Shown here in pieces: positions 40,285 to 48,977 of a DNA stretch of 64,000 nt (positions within the stretch are counted from its first letter, which is position 1; each line of letters starts with the position of its first letter). Below the pieces are notes generated by a model that saw only the letters and a program-made list of their open reading frames with translations, did no database searches and had not been told where the DNA came from. The stretch comes from a virus: positions 20,086-84,085 of the IMG/VR virus record IMGVR_UViG_3300028400_000003; one strand, 5' to 3'. The translations under genes were made by a program, and so were the position numbers.

Positions 40285-40998
40285 ATGGCCCAGAATCCGA
40301 TTTACACCACGATAAGCTCCCTGCCTGGTAGCACCACGGGCAAGGTGCGGGTGGTCAAGTTTCACCTGGACGATAACCATGACGTGCTCAATCAGGCCAT
40401 CGAAAATGCTATCCTCGCGACCTACAGTCAGGGCGGGGTGACCAAGCAGGGGACCACTTCGCTTTCGGGCACCACCTTTTCAATCACGGATCATGCCGGT
40501 ATCAGCATAGACATGACGGCGGCGGGCTACATCACCTCCGCAAGCCATGATGTAGCTTCGGCCGCGGATGGCAAGCATCGGCTCGTCATGATGATCACTC
40601 CCTCAACGACCGCCCGCACCTACACGGACCCTGAAACAAGCGAAACGATCACCCACGACATGGCCACGGCCATTGGGGTGCTCGGGGTGATTGAGGGCGA
40701 CGCTACCAACTACCCCACCCTCACCGGCAACGTCGTTCCGATTATCAAGTTTGAGATGAGCAGCGGGACGGTGACTACGTGGTCTGATGACGGCGACTAC
40801 ATTGCCACGGCCTACACCGTAGACAACCACGAAGCGGCAAGCGACCCGCACCCGCAGTATCAGAAGGAGCAGGCTGGGGCTACGGCTAGCCGCCCGGCCA
40901 GCCCGGCCACCGGCGAAATGTACTTTGACACTACCCTAGGCAAGCCCATCTGGTATGACGGTAGCAACTGGGTTGACGCAACGGGGACAACAGTCTGA
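40285..40998 (+). CDS. tail fibre/appendage protein
   Basis: 237 residues. The middle is beta-rich. Near the C-terminus HEAASDPHPQYQKEQ and SRPASPATGEMYFDTTLGKP are hallmarks of phage fibre proteins, the latter a small beta module for trimerisation or chaperoning. Probably binds or presents receptor-binding parts. Confidence 0.75.
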   Translation: MAQNPIYTTISSLPGSTTGKVRVVKFHLDDNHDVLNQAIENAILATYSQGGVTKQGTTSLSGTTFSITDHAGISIDMTAAGYITSASHDVASAADGKHRLVMMITPSTTARTYTDPETSETITHDMATAIGVLGVIEGDATNYPTLTGNVVPIIKFEMSSGTVTTWSDDGDYIATAYTVDNHEAASDPHPQYQKEQAGATASRPASPATGEMYFDTTLGKPIWYDGSNWVDATGTTV

Positions 40999-41012
40999 TG
41001 ATGGGGGGGAAG

Positions 41013-42062
41013 ATGAACCCGAGAGTTAGCAAGCGCGGAGATCGGTACATACCGGAGCTTGCCCTTGCTCAGGGGCCGGTGGCGATTGGAACCGGCTCGA
41101 CCTATGCTGAACTGTTCGGGTACATCTGGGCGGTAGAAGTCAGCGAAGCCGACGAGGTGGTGCTGTATCAATACGATGAGGCGACTTCGGCATGGGACGA
41201 GAAGCATACGATTGCGGATGCTCCCACCCCACCGGAGAAGATGCGTCACATCAGCCTCGCTTTTGATCAAGCCGCGCGTCCGATTATCGCTTACGAGCAC
41301 AAGGACACGCAGCAGATCTACGTGAGGCAATGGGATGGACTTAGCAACACATTTGTCTACCGGGGGCCATTCGACGGGGTTGATCCGGTGCTAATCAACG
41401 ACGTTGTGGTTCATTATCAGATAGGACAAAGCGACATTCTGTGCTATCACCTGACAAAAGACAGGCAAACATTGGTTGCTCGGGTACAAAGCGAGCAGTA
41501 TGGCACTCAACATGATCAAACAACCTTTACCGCTCAGGTATACCTTGATCAGATTGCCAGCTACGATTATCGGCTGGCCGTCGTGGGAAGCTATTGTTCA
41601 GACCAGGACTCAACCGACGTAGTGCTTGATACTGGTCCATATCCACAATACTTGTCGGATGTCGTTCACCAATCAAGCTACATTGCCGGTACCGGGAATT
41701 ATATACCCAAGATTGTCGCCGAAGATGTAGGAACCGACAATGTAGCGGCCGCATCCTATACGGTTGGAGCAGGCAACTATATCCCACTAACCGTGATTAT
41801 TGACGTTGGAAGTGATGGCGTAGCATCGGTGGCTTATATTGTTGGAAATACCGATTATGCAACGGTCGTGGTTGTTCATGACCTTACGGCCTCGCAGTAT
41901 ACATCACCAGACGCCGTGACCACAGCATCGTTTATTGCGTCTACGGTCATATATTCCATTGTCGTGGTTGTTCATGACCTTACGGCCTCGCAGTATACAT
42001 CACCAGACGCCGTGACAAGCTCAAGCTACATAGTTGGAGGTGGCACCTATGCAACAGCATAG
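41013..42062 (+). CDS. tail fibre-module protein A, copy 1
   Basis: 349 residues. I chose ATG 41013 because the product then starts MNPRVSKRG like copy 2; GGGGGG precedes it. The first ~190 residues are shared (HISLAFDQAARPIIAYEH, GPFDGVDPVL, SDILCYHLTKDR). The C-terminus is a set of about 32-residue repeats (VHDLTASQYTSPDAV), two of them identical over 56 bases. The RQWD/YEH pattern is beta-propeller-like. Overlaps protein B by 14 bases. Likely a host-recognition part. Confidence 0.75.
   Translation: MNPRVSKRGDRYIPELALAQGPVAIGTGSTYAELFGYIWAVEVSEADEVVLYQYDEATSAWDEKHTIADAPTPPEKMRHISLAFDQAARPIIAYEHKDTQQIYVRQWDGLSNTFVYRGPFDGVDPVLINDVVVHYQIGQSDILCYHLTKDRQTLVARVQSEQYGTQHDQTTFTAQVYLDQIASYDYRLAVVGSYCSDQDSTDVVLDTGPYPQYLSDVVHQSSYIAGTGNYIPKIVAEDVGTDNVAAASYTVGAGNYIPLTVIIDVGSDGVASVAYIVGNTDYATVVVVHDLTASQYTSPDAVTTASFIASTVIYSIVVVVHDLTASQYTSPDAVTSSSYIVGGGTYATA
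41865..42016 (+). repeat. 56-base perfect direct repeat in fibre gene
   Basis: 41865-41920 is repeated exactly at 41961-42016, a 96-base period equal to 32 codons. Part of a longer, degenerate repeat array at the 3' end of the gene. Confidence 0.9.
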
Positions 42063-43179
42063 CAGATTTGAGAAAAGCGGCAGATTCTACCTTCCAAAAG
42101 TTAGAGTGCTTGGCGAGAGAAGACCGCCAGCGCCCAAGCAACATGTTCGCATGCTTGGACCACAGGAGATGTTCTGGCAGATCATCGAGGGCAATGATGT
42201 CGTTAGGGAGGCCGAAAGCCCTGTACATAACATCGTGCTTACCAACTCCCTTGATCTTGCTGCATCCTATGGTTTTACGGGCCAGGCCAACTACGCCGTT
42301 GTGGGTACCGGCTCCAGCACCCCCGCAGCTTCGCAGACCGGACTAGACAACGAAGTAGCGAGGACCAACTACCTACCTGACGGCGAAACGGTTACGGTGA
42401 CCCGAAATGCAGACGGCGATTACACATTCCAAGTCGTAAGGGAGTTTACGGAGGCTGAGGTTGGCGGCCAAAACCTTACGGAGTGGGGCTTTAGCGGGGG
42501 CGGAACCGCTGGAAATAATCTGATGAGCCGCGAATTGTTCAGGGATGGCAGTGGAAATCCGATTACGATCACCCTTGCTTCAGATCAAAAACTTCGACTG
42601 ATCTATGCGACCAGATTTACGGTTGGGCCAGTGACGGCTACCGCAACCGACTTGACGATTAGCGGATATGGAACGGTGAGCGGGAAAAGCATTGCCTTTA
42701 AAAGCGCTTCAATCTTTGGGCTTACTCAAGGGGCGGTAGATATTTATACTGCCGACATGGTGGCCAAAGCATCGAATGGTACGCCATTTTCTCGTTATAT
42801 TCCATCTGGCGACCCAGGATATGAACTGAATTTATATCTCATGTTTTGGATTACATCTTCATTGTATACAGCGGATTATAACACCAACGCTGCGGCGCAA
42901 AGCGCTGGTACCATGCGCTCCATTGACGACGGCAATCTGCCTTTCAATGCCTATACATCGGGTTCATACCAACGAACGATCAGCTCAGCACTCTTCGGCA
43001 CCACTGAAGCAAACTACAATATAGCAAGTATTGGATTTGCAGTTTCGGATTCATCTACTGAGTCAAACAGGGGATTTGGTTGGGCATGGATAGCTAACGA
43101 TAGCAACAACACCATTAATAAAGACAACCTGCATAAGATAGACTTCTCCGGCTGGGGTATTTCCTGGAGCGCCCTGTGA
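42049..43179 (+). CDS. tail fibre-module protein B, copy 1
   Basis: 376 residues from ATG 42049 (GGAGGTGG upstream inside gene A). The shared core with copy 2 includes YAVVGTGSS-PAASQTGLD, EFTEAEVGGQNLTEWGFS and GNNLMSRELFRDGSGN. The C-terminal half differs between copies except for short motifs (FNAYTSG, INKDNLHKIDF). This fits a conserved base with a variable receptor-facing part. Confidence 0.75.
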   Translation: MQQHSRFEKSGRFYLPKVRVLGERRPPAPKQHVRMLGPQEMFWQIIEGNDVVREAESPVHNIVLTNSLDLAASYGFTGQANYAVVGTGSSTPAASQTGLDNEVARTNYLPDGETVTVTRNADGDYTFQVVREFTEAEVGGQNLTEWGFSGGGTAGNNLMSRELFRDGSGNPITITLASDQKLRLIYATRFTVGPVTATATDLTISGYGTVSGKSIAFKSASIFGLTQGAVDIYTADMVAKASNGTPFSRYIPSGDPGYELNLYLMFWITSSLYTADYNTNAAAQSAGTMRSIDDGNLPFNAYTSGSYQRTISSALFGTTEANYNIASIGFAVSDSSTESNRGFGWAWIANDSNNTINKDNLHKIDFSGWGISWSAL

Positions 43180-43188
43180 GGTACATGG

Positions 43189-44253
43189 ATGAACCCTAGA
43201 GTATCCAAGCGTGGCGACTACTGGTTCCCAGAGCTAGCCCTAGCTCAGGGGCCGGTGGAAATAGCCGTTACTGGTTCAGATTACGCAAGCCTTTTCGGCC
43301 ATGTTTGGGCCGTAGCGCTCGAAGAGGCAGGCGAGGTGGCGTTGTATCAATACGACGCTGCGGCCACAACCTGGAACAAGAAGAGCACGATCACGGATGT
43401 ACCTACACCGGTCAATAAGATGCGCCACATCAGCCTGGCTTTCGATCAGGCAGCCCGGCCCATCATTGCCTATGAGCACGTAGACACGCAGCAGATTTAC
43501 ATCCGGCAATGGGATGCTACGGCCAGCGCTTTTGTCTACCGGGGACCGTTTGACGGGGTTGATCCGGTGCTGGTCAACGATGCCGTAGCCCACTATCAAG
43601 TGAACGACAGTGATATTTTGTGCTACCACTTAACAAAAGATAGGCTTACGTTGGTAGTGAGGGTTCAGCGTGAGCAATATTCCACCGCATACACACAGGA
43701 AACGCTTGCAGAGGCGGTATATCTAGACCAGGTGGCGGCGTTGCCGCTTCGGCTTGAGCTTGCTGGCTCCACCCTTGACGCACCTAATACCACAGGCTAT
43801 GCACGTGTCACCGGCCTGTATCCTTATAACGCAGATGACCTGTTAGCTACAGCTAGCTATGTACCTGCACAATCCGCAATCTACCATCCGATAGTCGTTG
43901 TTGTTGACGTTGGCGAGGATGCTATTGGGTCTGCATCATGGGATAACGCACAAACTGCCACCTACTATCCGCTGGTCATTGTTCGCGACATTGGTACTGA
44001 CCTGCTTGGCACCACATCCTGGCAACCAGCAGGTGGCACCTATTATCCAGTAGTCATTACAGAAGACCTTACGGGGGCTGGCTATACCAGCCCGGACAAT
44101 CTTGGAACAGCTGTATGGAGCCATCCCAGTACGGGGACTTACTATCTGGTAGTCGTTACGGTTGACCTAACCGGTGCGGGCTACACCAGCCCGGATGACC
44201 TTGGAACAGCAACGTGGTATCATCCAACCACGGCAACCTATCAAGCGATTTGA
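43189..44253 (+). CDS. tail fibre-module protein A, copy 2
   Basis: 354 residues, starting MNPRVSKRG, with GAGGT six bases before. Closely similar to copy 1 over the first half (HISLAFDQAARPIIAYEH). The C-terminal repeats (EDLTGAGYTSPDNLGTAVW) follow the same period but have different sequence, with Trp in place of Tyr/Ile. Confidence 0.75.
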   Translation: MNPRVSKRGDYWFPELALAQGPVEIAVTGSDYASLFGHVWAVALEEAGEVALYQYDAAATTWNKKSTITDVPTPVNKMRHISLAFDQAARPIIAYEHVDTQQIYIRQWDATASAFVYRGPFDGVDPVLVNDAVAHYQVNDSDILCYHLTKDRLTLVVRVQREQYSTAYTQETLAEAVYLDQVAALPLRLELAGSTLDAPNTTGYARVTGLYPYNADDLLATASYVPAQSAIYHPIVVVVDVGEDAIGSASWDNAQTATYYPLVIVRDIGTDLLGTTSWQPAGGTYYPVVITEDLTGAGYTSPDNLGTAVWSHPSTGTYYLVVVTVDLTGAGYTSPDDLGTATWYHPTTATYQAI

Positions 44254-44264
44254 GAGGGGGATGA

Positions 44265-45305
44265 ATGATCATCATCAGAAGGGCGCTCACTAGGAAGCCG
44301 CAGATCAGCGTTGGCCTGCGGGCGCAGCATTTGCTATGGCAGCTTGGGCATTATCAAGAGAGCTTTACCATAGGCTACGGTGGAAGATCAATCAAGCGCA
44401 GATGGATCGTTGATGCGGAAGCAGAGCAGCACAACCTTGTGCTCGATCAGACATACGATGACCTGATCGCATCTCATGGCTTTGTAAATATCAGCAGCTA
44501 TGCCGTCGTTGGCACTGGCTCAAGCGCTCCGGCGGCATCCCAGACCGGGCTCGACTCGGAGCTGGTCAGAACGAACAACGAGGCACAAGCGACTGACATC
44601 ACGCGGACGGCAGATGGCGTATACGAAGTAACGAGATACAAGGAGTTCACCGAGGCCGAGGTCGGTGGTCAAAACCTTACGGAATGGGGGTTTTCACCAA
44701 GTAGCACCGCTGGCAACAACCTGATGAGCCGTGAGCTTTTTCGTGACGGTAGTGGAAATGCGATCACGGTAACCGTTGCATCGGATCAACGCTTGAGGCT
44801 TATTTATAAGACAAAGATCACGTTCAGCCCGGTTACTGCAACGGCGACAAGCATTAACATTGCTAATCTAGGCACACGCACAGGCAAGTATTTATGGAAC
44901 GTAGATAGGTGCGGTAGTGCATCATATGGCTATCCAGACCAAGGCGATTTGAAGGTCGCCAATGGGTTTGCCGTTGGATCGGTTGATCGCTTCACAGTAA
45001 GCGATACTTCATATACTGGAACCTATACTGAAAGTACGGCGGAGCCGGGAAAACCATACAAGGCTCCAACGTTTCAGGCGTACACTTCTGGGGATCGGCA
45101 ACGATTGACCAATCAGATCACCTTCGAGGCAAACGAGGCCAATATTCTGATTGCTTCCTGGGGGTTTGGTTCCCTTAATGATCCGTGCGGCTCCGGGTAT
45201 TATACCAAGAACATGCTTTTTGTGTTTGATAGCGGTCAGGAAGTTGATAAACAGAATACCCATAAACTGATCATAGACCCATTCACGATGACATGGGGTC
45301 CATAG
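44265..45305 (+). CDS. tail fibre-module protein B, copy 2
   Basis: 346 residues behind GAGAGGGGG. Shares the core of copy 1 (EAEVGGQNLTEWGF, NNLMSRELFRDGSGN, KLIIDPFTMTWG end), while the N-terminal ~60 and the central receptor-like part (CGSASYGYPDQGD) differ. The last gene of the duplicated module. Confidence 0.75.
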   Translation: MIIIRRALTRKPQISVGLRAQHLLWQLGHYQESFTIGYGGRSIKRRWIVDAEAEQHNLVLDQTYDDLIASHGFVNISSYAVVGTGSSAPAASQTGLDSELVRTNNEAQATDITRTADGVYEVTRYKEFTEAEVGGQNLTEWGFSPSSTAGNNLMSRELFRDGSGNAITVTVASDQRLRLIYKTKITFSPVTATATSINIANLGTRTGKYLWNVDRCGSASYGYPDQGDLKVANGFAVGSVDRFTVSDTSYTGTYTESTAEPGKPYKAPTFQAYTSGDRQRLTNQITFEANEANILIASWGFGSLNDPCGSGYYTKNMLFVFDSGQEVDKQNTHKLIIDPFTMTWGP

Positions 45306-45352
45306 CCCTACGTGGCCCGCTCCGGATGCTATAACGGGAAGGAGGTGAGAAC

Positions 45353-45643
45353 ATGCTGACCAACATCTTCAAATACTGGACTTTCATCAAGAGTCTGATC
45401 ACGGTCTTTCCAAAGGTGCTCGAAGTGGTGAAGAAGGTCGAGGTGATCAATTCGGCTTCCACCGGTGAGCAAAAAAAGATGTTCGCCAAGCAGCTGCTCG
45501 GGGATACCCTACCCGTACCCCCGACCTGGTGCAAGAAAGACTGGGAGGAGTTTTACGGCGGCCTGATTGACGCCGTAGTCGCCCTGCTGCATTGGCGTGG
45601 CATCTTCAAGCATGGCCAGGGCCACCCCTGCTACAAGGGGTAG
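45353..45643 (+). CDS. hypothetical protein upstream of lysin
   Basis: 96 residues with GGGAAGGAGG upstream. Helical N-terminus (LITVFPKVLEVVKKVEVI) and a Cys/Trp-rich C-terminal half. Located directly before the lysin; role unknown. Confidence 0.65.
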   Translation: MLTNIFKYWTFIKSLITVFPKVLEVVKKVEVINSASTGEQKKMFAKQLLGDTLPVPPTWCKKDWEEFYGGLIDAVVALLHWRGIFKHGQGHPCYKG

Positions 45644-45645
45644 AC

Positions 45646-46143
45646 ATGCTAAATGACGCCATTCTTGAAGCAGCCTATCGCGCTATCCGGGGCACCCTCG
45701 CGGTCGAGGATCGTCCCGGATATTGCCTCAAGACGGTTCGCCAGATCATCGAGGATGGCCTTGACCTTGCACCTGGCGACTTCTATCGCCTTTGGGTCTA
45801 TCCGAACTTTCACCTTCGACCCGATGAAACCCCGGAGGACATCAAACCCTACTGGGCGAGGGGCGCTGAGAGGGCTTTGAGGAACGCGGGGCAGGCGGTT
45901 CGTTCCATCGAGGACGCCAAGCCTGGCGACCTGGTGTTTTGCTATCGGGTGAGCAAACCCTACGGGCACGTGGGCATCCTGCTCGACGGGAAGCTGATCC
46001 TGGAGAACACCTATGCCCTCAACCGGGGGTGGAAACGCGACGGATTGAAGGCCATCAGGATCACTCCGATGCGGCAATGGGATCCGATCACTACCGTCAT
46101 CAGGCTGAGGCTGCCGGAGGGTGGAAATGCTGGCCAAGTTTAG
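45646..46143 (+). CDS. NlpC/P60-like endolysin candidate
   Basis: 165 residues from ATG 45646 (AGGGG upstream). GYCLKTVRQIIEDG places a probable nucleophilic Cys27 at the head of a helix, AKPGDLVF is the strand before, and PYGHVGILL gives His108, followed by ENTY as the polar third residue. This is the layout of NlpC/P60 and CHAP cysteine peptidases that cut peptidoglycan. A holin-like gene overlaps its end by 17 bases. Confidence 0.75.
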   Translation: MLNDAILEAAYRAIRGTLAVEDRPGYCLKTVRQIIEDGLDLAPGDFYRLWVYPNFHLRPDETPEDIKPYWARGAERALRNAGQAVRSIEDAKPGDLVFCYRVSKPYGHVGILLDGKLILENTYALNRGWKRDGLKAIRITPMRQWDPITTVIRLRLPEGGNAGQV

Positions 46144-46417
46144 ACGCTTCATGTTTACACCGCTGGCGATCACGCTGGTCTTCATCGCCCTACCGATCTG
46201 GACCTATCTCATGCTTGGATGGGAGGCAGCCTGGCGGTTTGGTATCCTGCTTGCGGTGCTCGGTGCCGCCGATCTCGCCATCGGCTGGGGCAAGGGGCTC
46301 ACCCTCTCAGAGCAGGTGAATAAGGACTGGCATCGCGACCCGAAGCGCTACATCATGTGGATTGCTGGCATTGTAGTAGGGCTTGTGCTTTTGCATTTCC
46401 ACTTCACGGGTAAATAG
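46127..46417 (+). CDS. holin candidate (three spans)
   Basis: 96 residues from ATG 46127 (GGAGGG upstream). Three hydrophobic segments, PLAITLVFIALPIWTYLML, AWRFGILLAVLGAADLAIG and YIMWIAGIVVGLVLLHF, and a charged loop between the last two. Coupled to the lysin gene, so it probably forms the lysis pore. Confidence 0.7.
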   Translation: MLAKFRRFMFTPLAITLVFIALPIWTYLMLGWEAAWRFGILLAVLGAADLAIGWGKGLTLSEQVNKDWHRDPKRYIMWIAGIVVGLVLLHFHFTGK

Positions 46418-46434
46418 GAGGGAGGTATGAAGCG

Positions 46435-46671
46435 ATGAATTGGAGGAGCGTGCTAGAGAACACGATCACGCAATGGGCCGATGGGTATGAAGCGGTTCAG
46501 GATGGTGACATTGTGCGATATACAATATTTAGGGGAGGGTATCTGTTTGCGTTTGAGATCGACTATAAGGCTGACATGCCGAGCATTGCCTGGAGCGACG
46601 CCTTCCCAACTGATGAGGTTGCTGGGTTCATGGAGGGCCTACATGCCCTACTAACATCTGCGGGGGCCTGA
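46435..46671 (+). CDS. small hypothetical protein
   Basis: 78 residues, GGAGGG upstream. Acidic alpha/beta protein (DGDIVRYTIFRGGYLFAFEI). Lies between holin and fibre genes. Function unknown. Confidence 0.6.
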   Translation: MNWRSVLENTITQWADGYEAVQDGDIVRYTIFRGGYLFAFEIDYKADMPSIAWSDAFPTDEVAGFMEGLHALLTSAGA

Positions 46672-46672
46672 T

Positions 46673-48913
46673 ATGCCAAGAGTCCGCGATACTAGCACGG
46701 CGGCCGACTCGACTGATACAACCAGTCACTCTATCGTTGTTCCAAACACTCAATCTGGCGACCTGCTACTTTGGTTTGTCGTTAAGGATACGACGGCAGG
46801 CGACGGCCCAAATCCACCGGCTGGTTGGAATACATATTATACAAGGGTTAAGTATGCTAGGTTCGCCGTATTTTGGCGCAGGTCTGATGGAACAGAATCT
46901 GGAACGACCGTGACAACAACTAGTAGCGACGCGGACGCCTGGGTATCGGTTATGGCAAGCCTAGTTGGGGCCTCTGATCCGGACTCGGTTAGCACGGTTT
47001 CTGAGTTTTTGTTTTCGACGGCTGGACACGAGTTTGTGGTGCCAGCTACCACCCTGCCCGGCTCGAATCGGATGGCGTTGTGGTTTGCATGGACTAATGC
47101 CACCCCAGCCGCAACTGGCGGACCTGGCGGGGTCATGCTTGGGGCACTTGACGCGACTAGTATTGGCCTCCTTGTACACGCCGACAACTTCTTTAACGAA
47201 TCACAAACTTACCCATTTGGCCTCCAGGCATCGGCTTCTGTTACCTTTGCTGGTGCGGTAATGTTTGTGCCAGATGATGGAACAGGATGGCACGCCCGCG
47301 TAAATAATGGGTGGGTTGAGCGGGCGATCAACTATCTTGCGTGGGACGACGGCTTTATTGACGATGCAAGCACCGACACGTATACCATACCTGTGACGAG
47401 CATTGCCGGTAGAACAGCCCAAGCGGCTCCAGCAAGCAATACAAACTATCAGGTAGACGCCGGTATTTATCCGATGCAGAAGGGGTGGCGTACTGCGGCC
47501 CCAAAGGGTGCAAACTGGAGAGCCACCTATGGGGCGCTATCTAGAAAATCCGAGGCACCAGCAGACTTGAGCCAGCCTGGCACATTCCTTTTGTATGGTC
47601 TGTATCCACAAGAACCACGACGCTTTTTGCAGCTCGGCCCCGTGGATTTTGGGGCTGGCCTCGGTCTGATTGATACCAATGGCAATATGGCATTCTGGCC
47701 AACCAACGGCGCGGACGACGTTACTTATCTAAGCGCTGGGTTTCTGAGCTTGCTCCTTGACCCATACTATCAAAGTGGAGCATTGCAATATGATGCCGGT
47801 TTTGATCCCGCCAACATAGACAAGTTTCTCTTTGCCGCCCATTCGGCTAACGGAAACGCCTATACCATAGCCTCACGCTTGTTTATTGTGAGCAGTCCAC
47901 AGATCGTAGGTGGTTCAACGACCCACACGGTCGGGATCAGCGAATTGATCAGGTGGTTTTCCGGATCGTATCACCGCCCCTATCGAACGATAGGTGGACT
48001 CTTTGAATTGAGGATACCATTTGACATTGGGGACGGCTCAATCGAAACACATTTCCAGATGAGCGGCCAATCACTACTATTTCCAAGGTCAGGGTCAGTT
48101 TCCCTGAGAGATGTAACACACCAGGTCGCACCTGGAAAAATGGGCATCAATCTCAACCTTACTTCGACGAGTACGGCCAGTTTTACATCAAGCTCAATAT
48201 CATGTCCCAGCGGATTTTATATCAAACATTCTGGCGCTGGTTCAGCTACCATTGACGGATGTAACCTGGGGCATCCGATCCTAGTCGAAGCGAAGAGTGG
48301 CTTTGCTTTTACGAATTCCAATATTGAAGGTGGACATAATATTCACGTTTACTCTGGTTCCACATTTAGTGGAAATAGGTTTTCCGGACGACTCAACAGC
48401 GCTGACCCGACGGTGATACTTCACGACGTTTCATCACTATCTGACACAACGGTGGATGGTGCTTATATAGCTATACGCCTCACCGATCCGACAATCACCA
48501 ATTACACCTTTGACGGTGTGGTGCTATCGAATAACGATTACGACATCGAGAATACTAGCGGGGTTAACGTGACGATTGCGATGGTTGGGGGTTCGGTTGC
48601 TGATCAGGCTAAGCTGCTAGAAACCAGCGGGAGCATCACTCTTGACTATCAAGCCACCGTGACCGTCACTGGATTTGTGTCTGGTAGCAGAATTCTAGTC
48701 CAAAACGTGGATTCTGGCACGATCTTATACAACGACATACCAGCATCAGACCCGCTTGTGGTTAACTTCTCCCTTGGAGGCAATCCATCGGCTAATATTT
48801 TGGTTAGGGTTCGTAATGCATCTGGGTACCCAAGATATAAGCCGTGGGAACAGAGCGCTGTCGTTGATTCCACCGGGGCTACGTTTAGGGTCACCCAAAC
48901 GATAGATGAATGA
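46673..48913 (+). CDS. large tail fibre protein
   Basis: 746 residues, Ser/Thr/Gly/Asn-rich beta protein. The N-terminal ~200 form an Ig/concanavalin-like part (VVPNTQSGDLLLWFVVKD). From ~480 a series of short strands (ATIDGCNLGHPILVEAKSG, FTNSNIEGGHNIHVYSG) looks like a right-handed beta-helix. The C-terminal module (ILVRVRNASGYPRYKPWE) recurs in the next gene. A receptor-binding or polysaccharide-binding fibre is likely; no catalytic residues were identified. Confidence 0.75.
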   Translation: MPRVRDTSTAADSTDTTSHSIVVPNTQSGDLLLWFVVKDTTAGDGPNPPAGWNTYYTRVKYARFAVFWRRSDGTESGTTVTTTSSDADAWVSVMASLVGASDPDSVSTVSEFLFSTAGHEFVVPATTLPGSNRMALWFAWTNATPAATGGPGGVMLGALDATSIGLLVHADNFFNESQTYPFGLQASASVTFAGAVMFVPDDGTGWHARVNNGWVERAINYLAWDDGFIDDASTDTYTIPVTSIAGRTAQAAPASNTNYQVDAGIYPMQKGWRTAAPKGANWRATYGALSRKSEAPADLSQPGTFLLYGLYPQEPRRFLQLGPVDFGAGLGLIDTNGNMAFWPTNGADDVTYLSAGFLSLLLDPYYQSGALQYDAGFDPANIDKFLFAAHSANGNAYTIASRLFIVSSPQIVGGSTTHTVGISELIRWFSGSYHRPYRTIGGLFELRIPFDIGDGSIETHFQMSGQSLLFPRSGSVSLRDVTHQVAPGKMGINLNLTSTSTASFTSSSISCPSGFYIKHSGAGSATIDGCNLGHPILVEAKSGFAFTNSNIEGGHNIHVYSGSTFSGNRFSGRLNSADPTVILHDVSSLSDTTVDGAYIAIRLTDPTITNYTFDGVVLSNNDYDIENTSGVNVTIAMVGGSVADQAKLLETSGSITLDYQATVTVTGFVSGSRILVQNVDSGTILYNDIPASDPLVVNFSLGGNPSANILVRVRNASGYPRYKPWEQSAVVDSTGATFRVTQTIDE

Positions 48914-48977
48914 ACCGACATGGCACAAACTGGCCCCTGCTGAGTAGTAGCATTATGGTTGATAGGAGGAGATACCA

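Noticed and set aside
41013-42062. CRISPR-like array in the fibre gene repeats
   Set aside because: Only two perfect copies, in frame with a protein repeat of 32 residues; no spacers.
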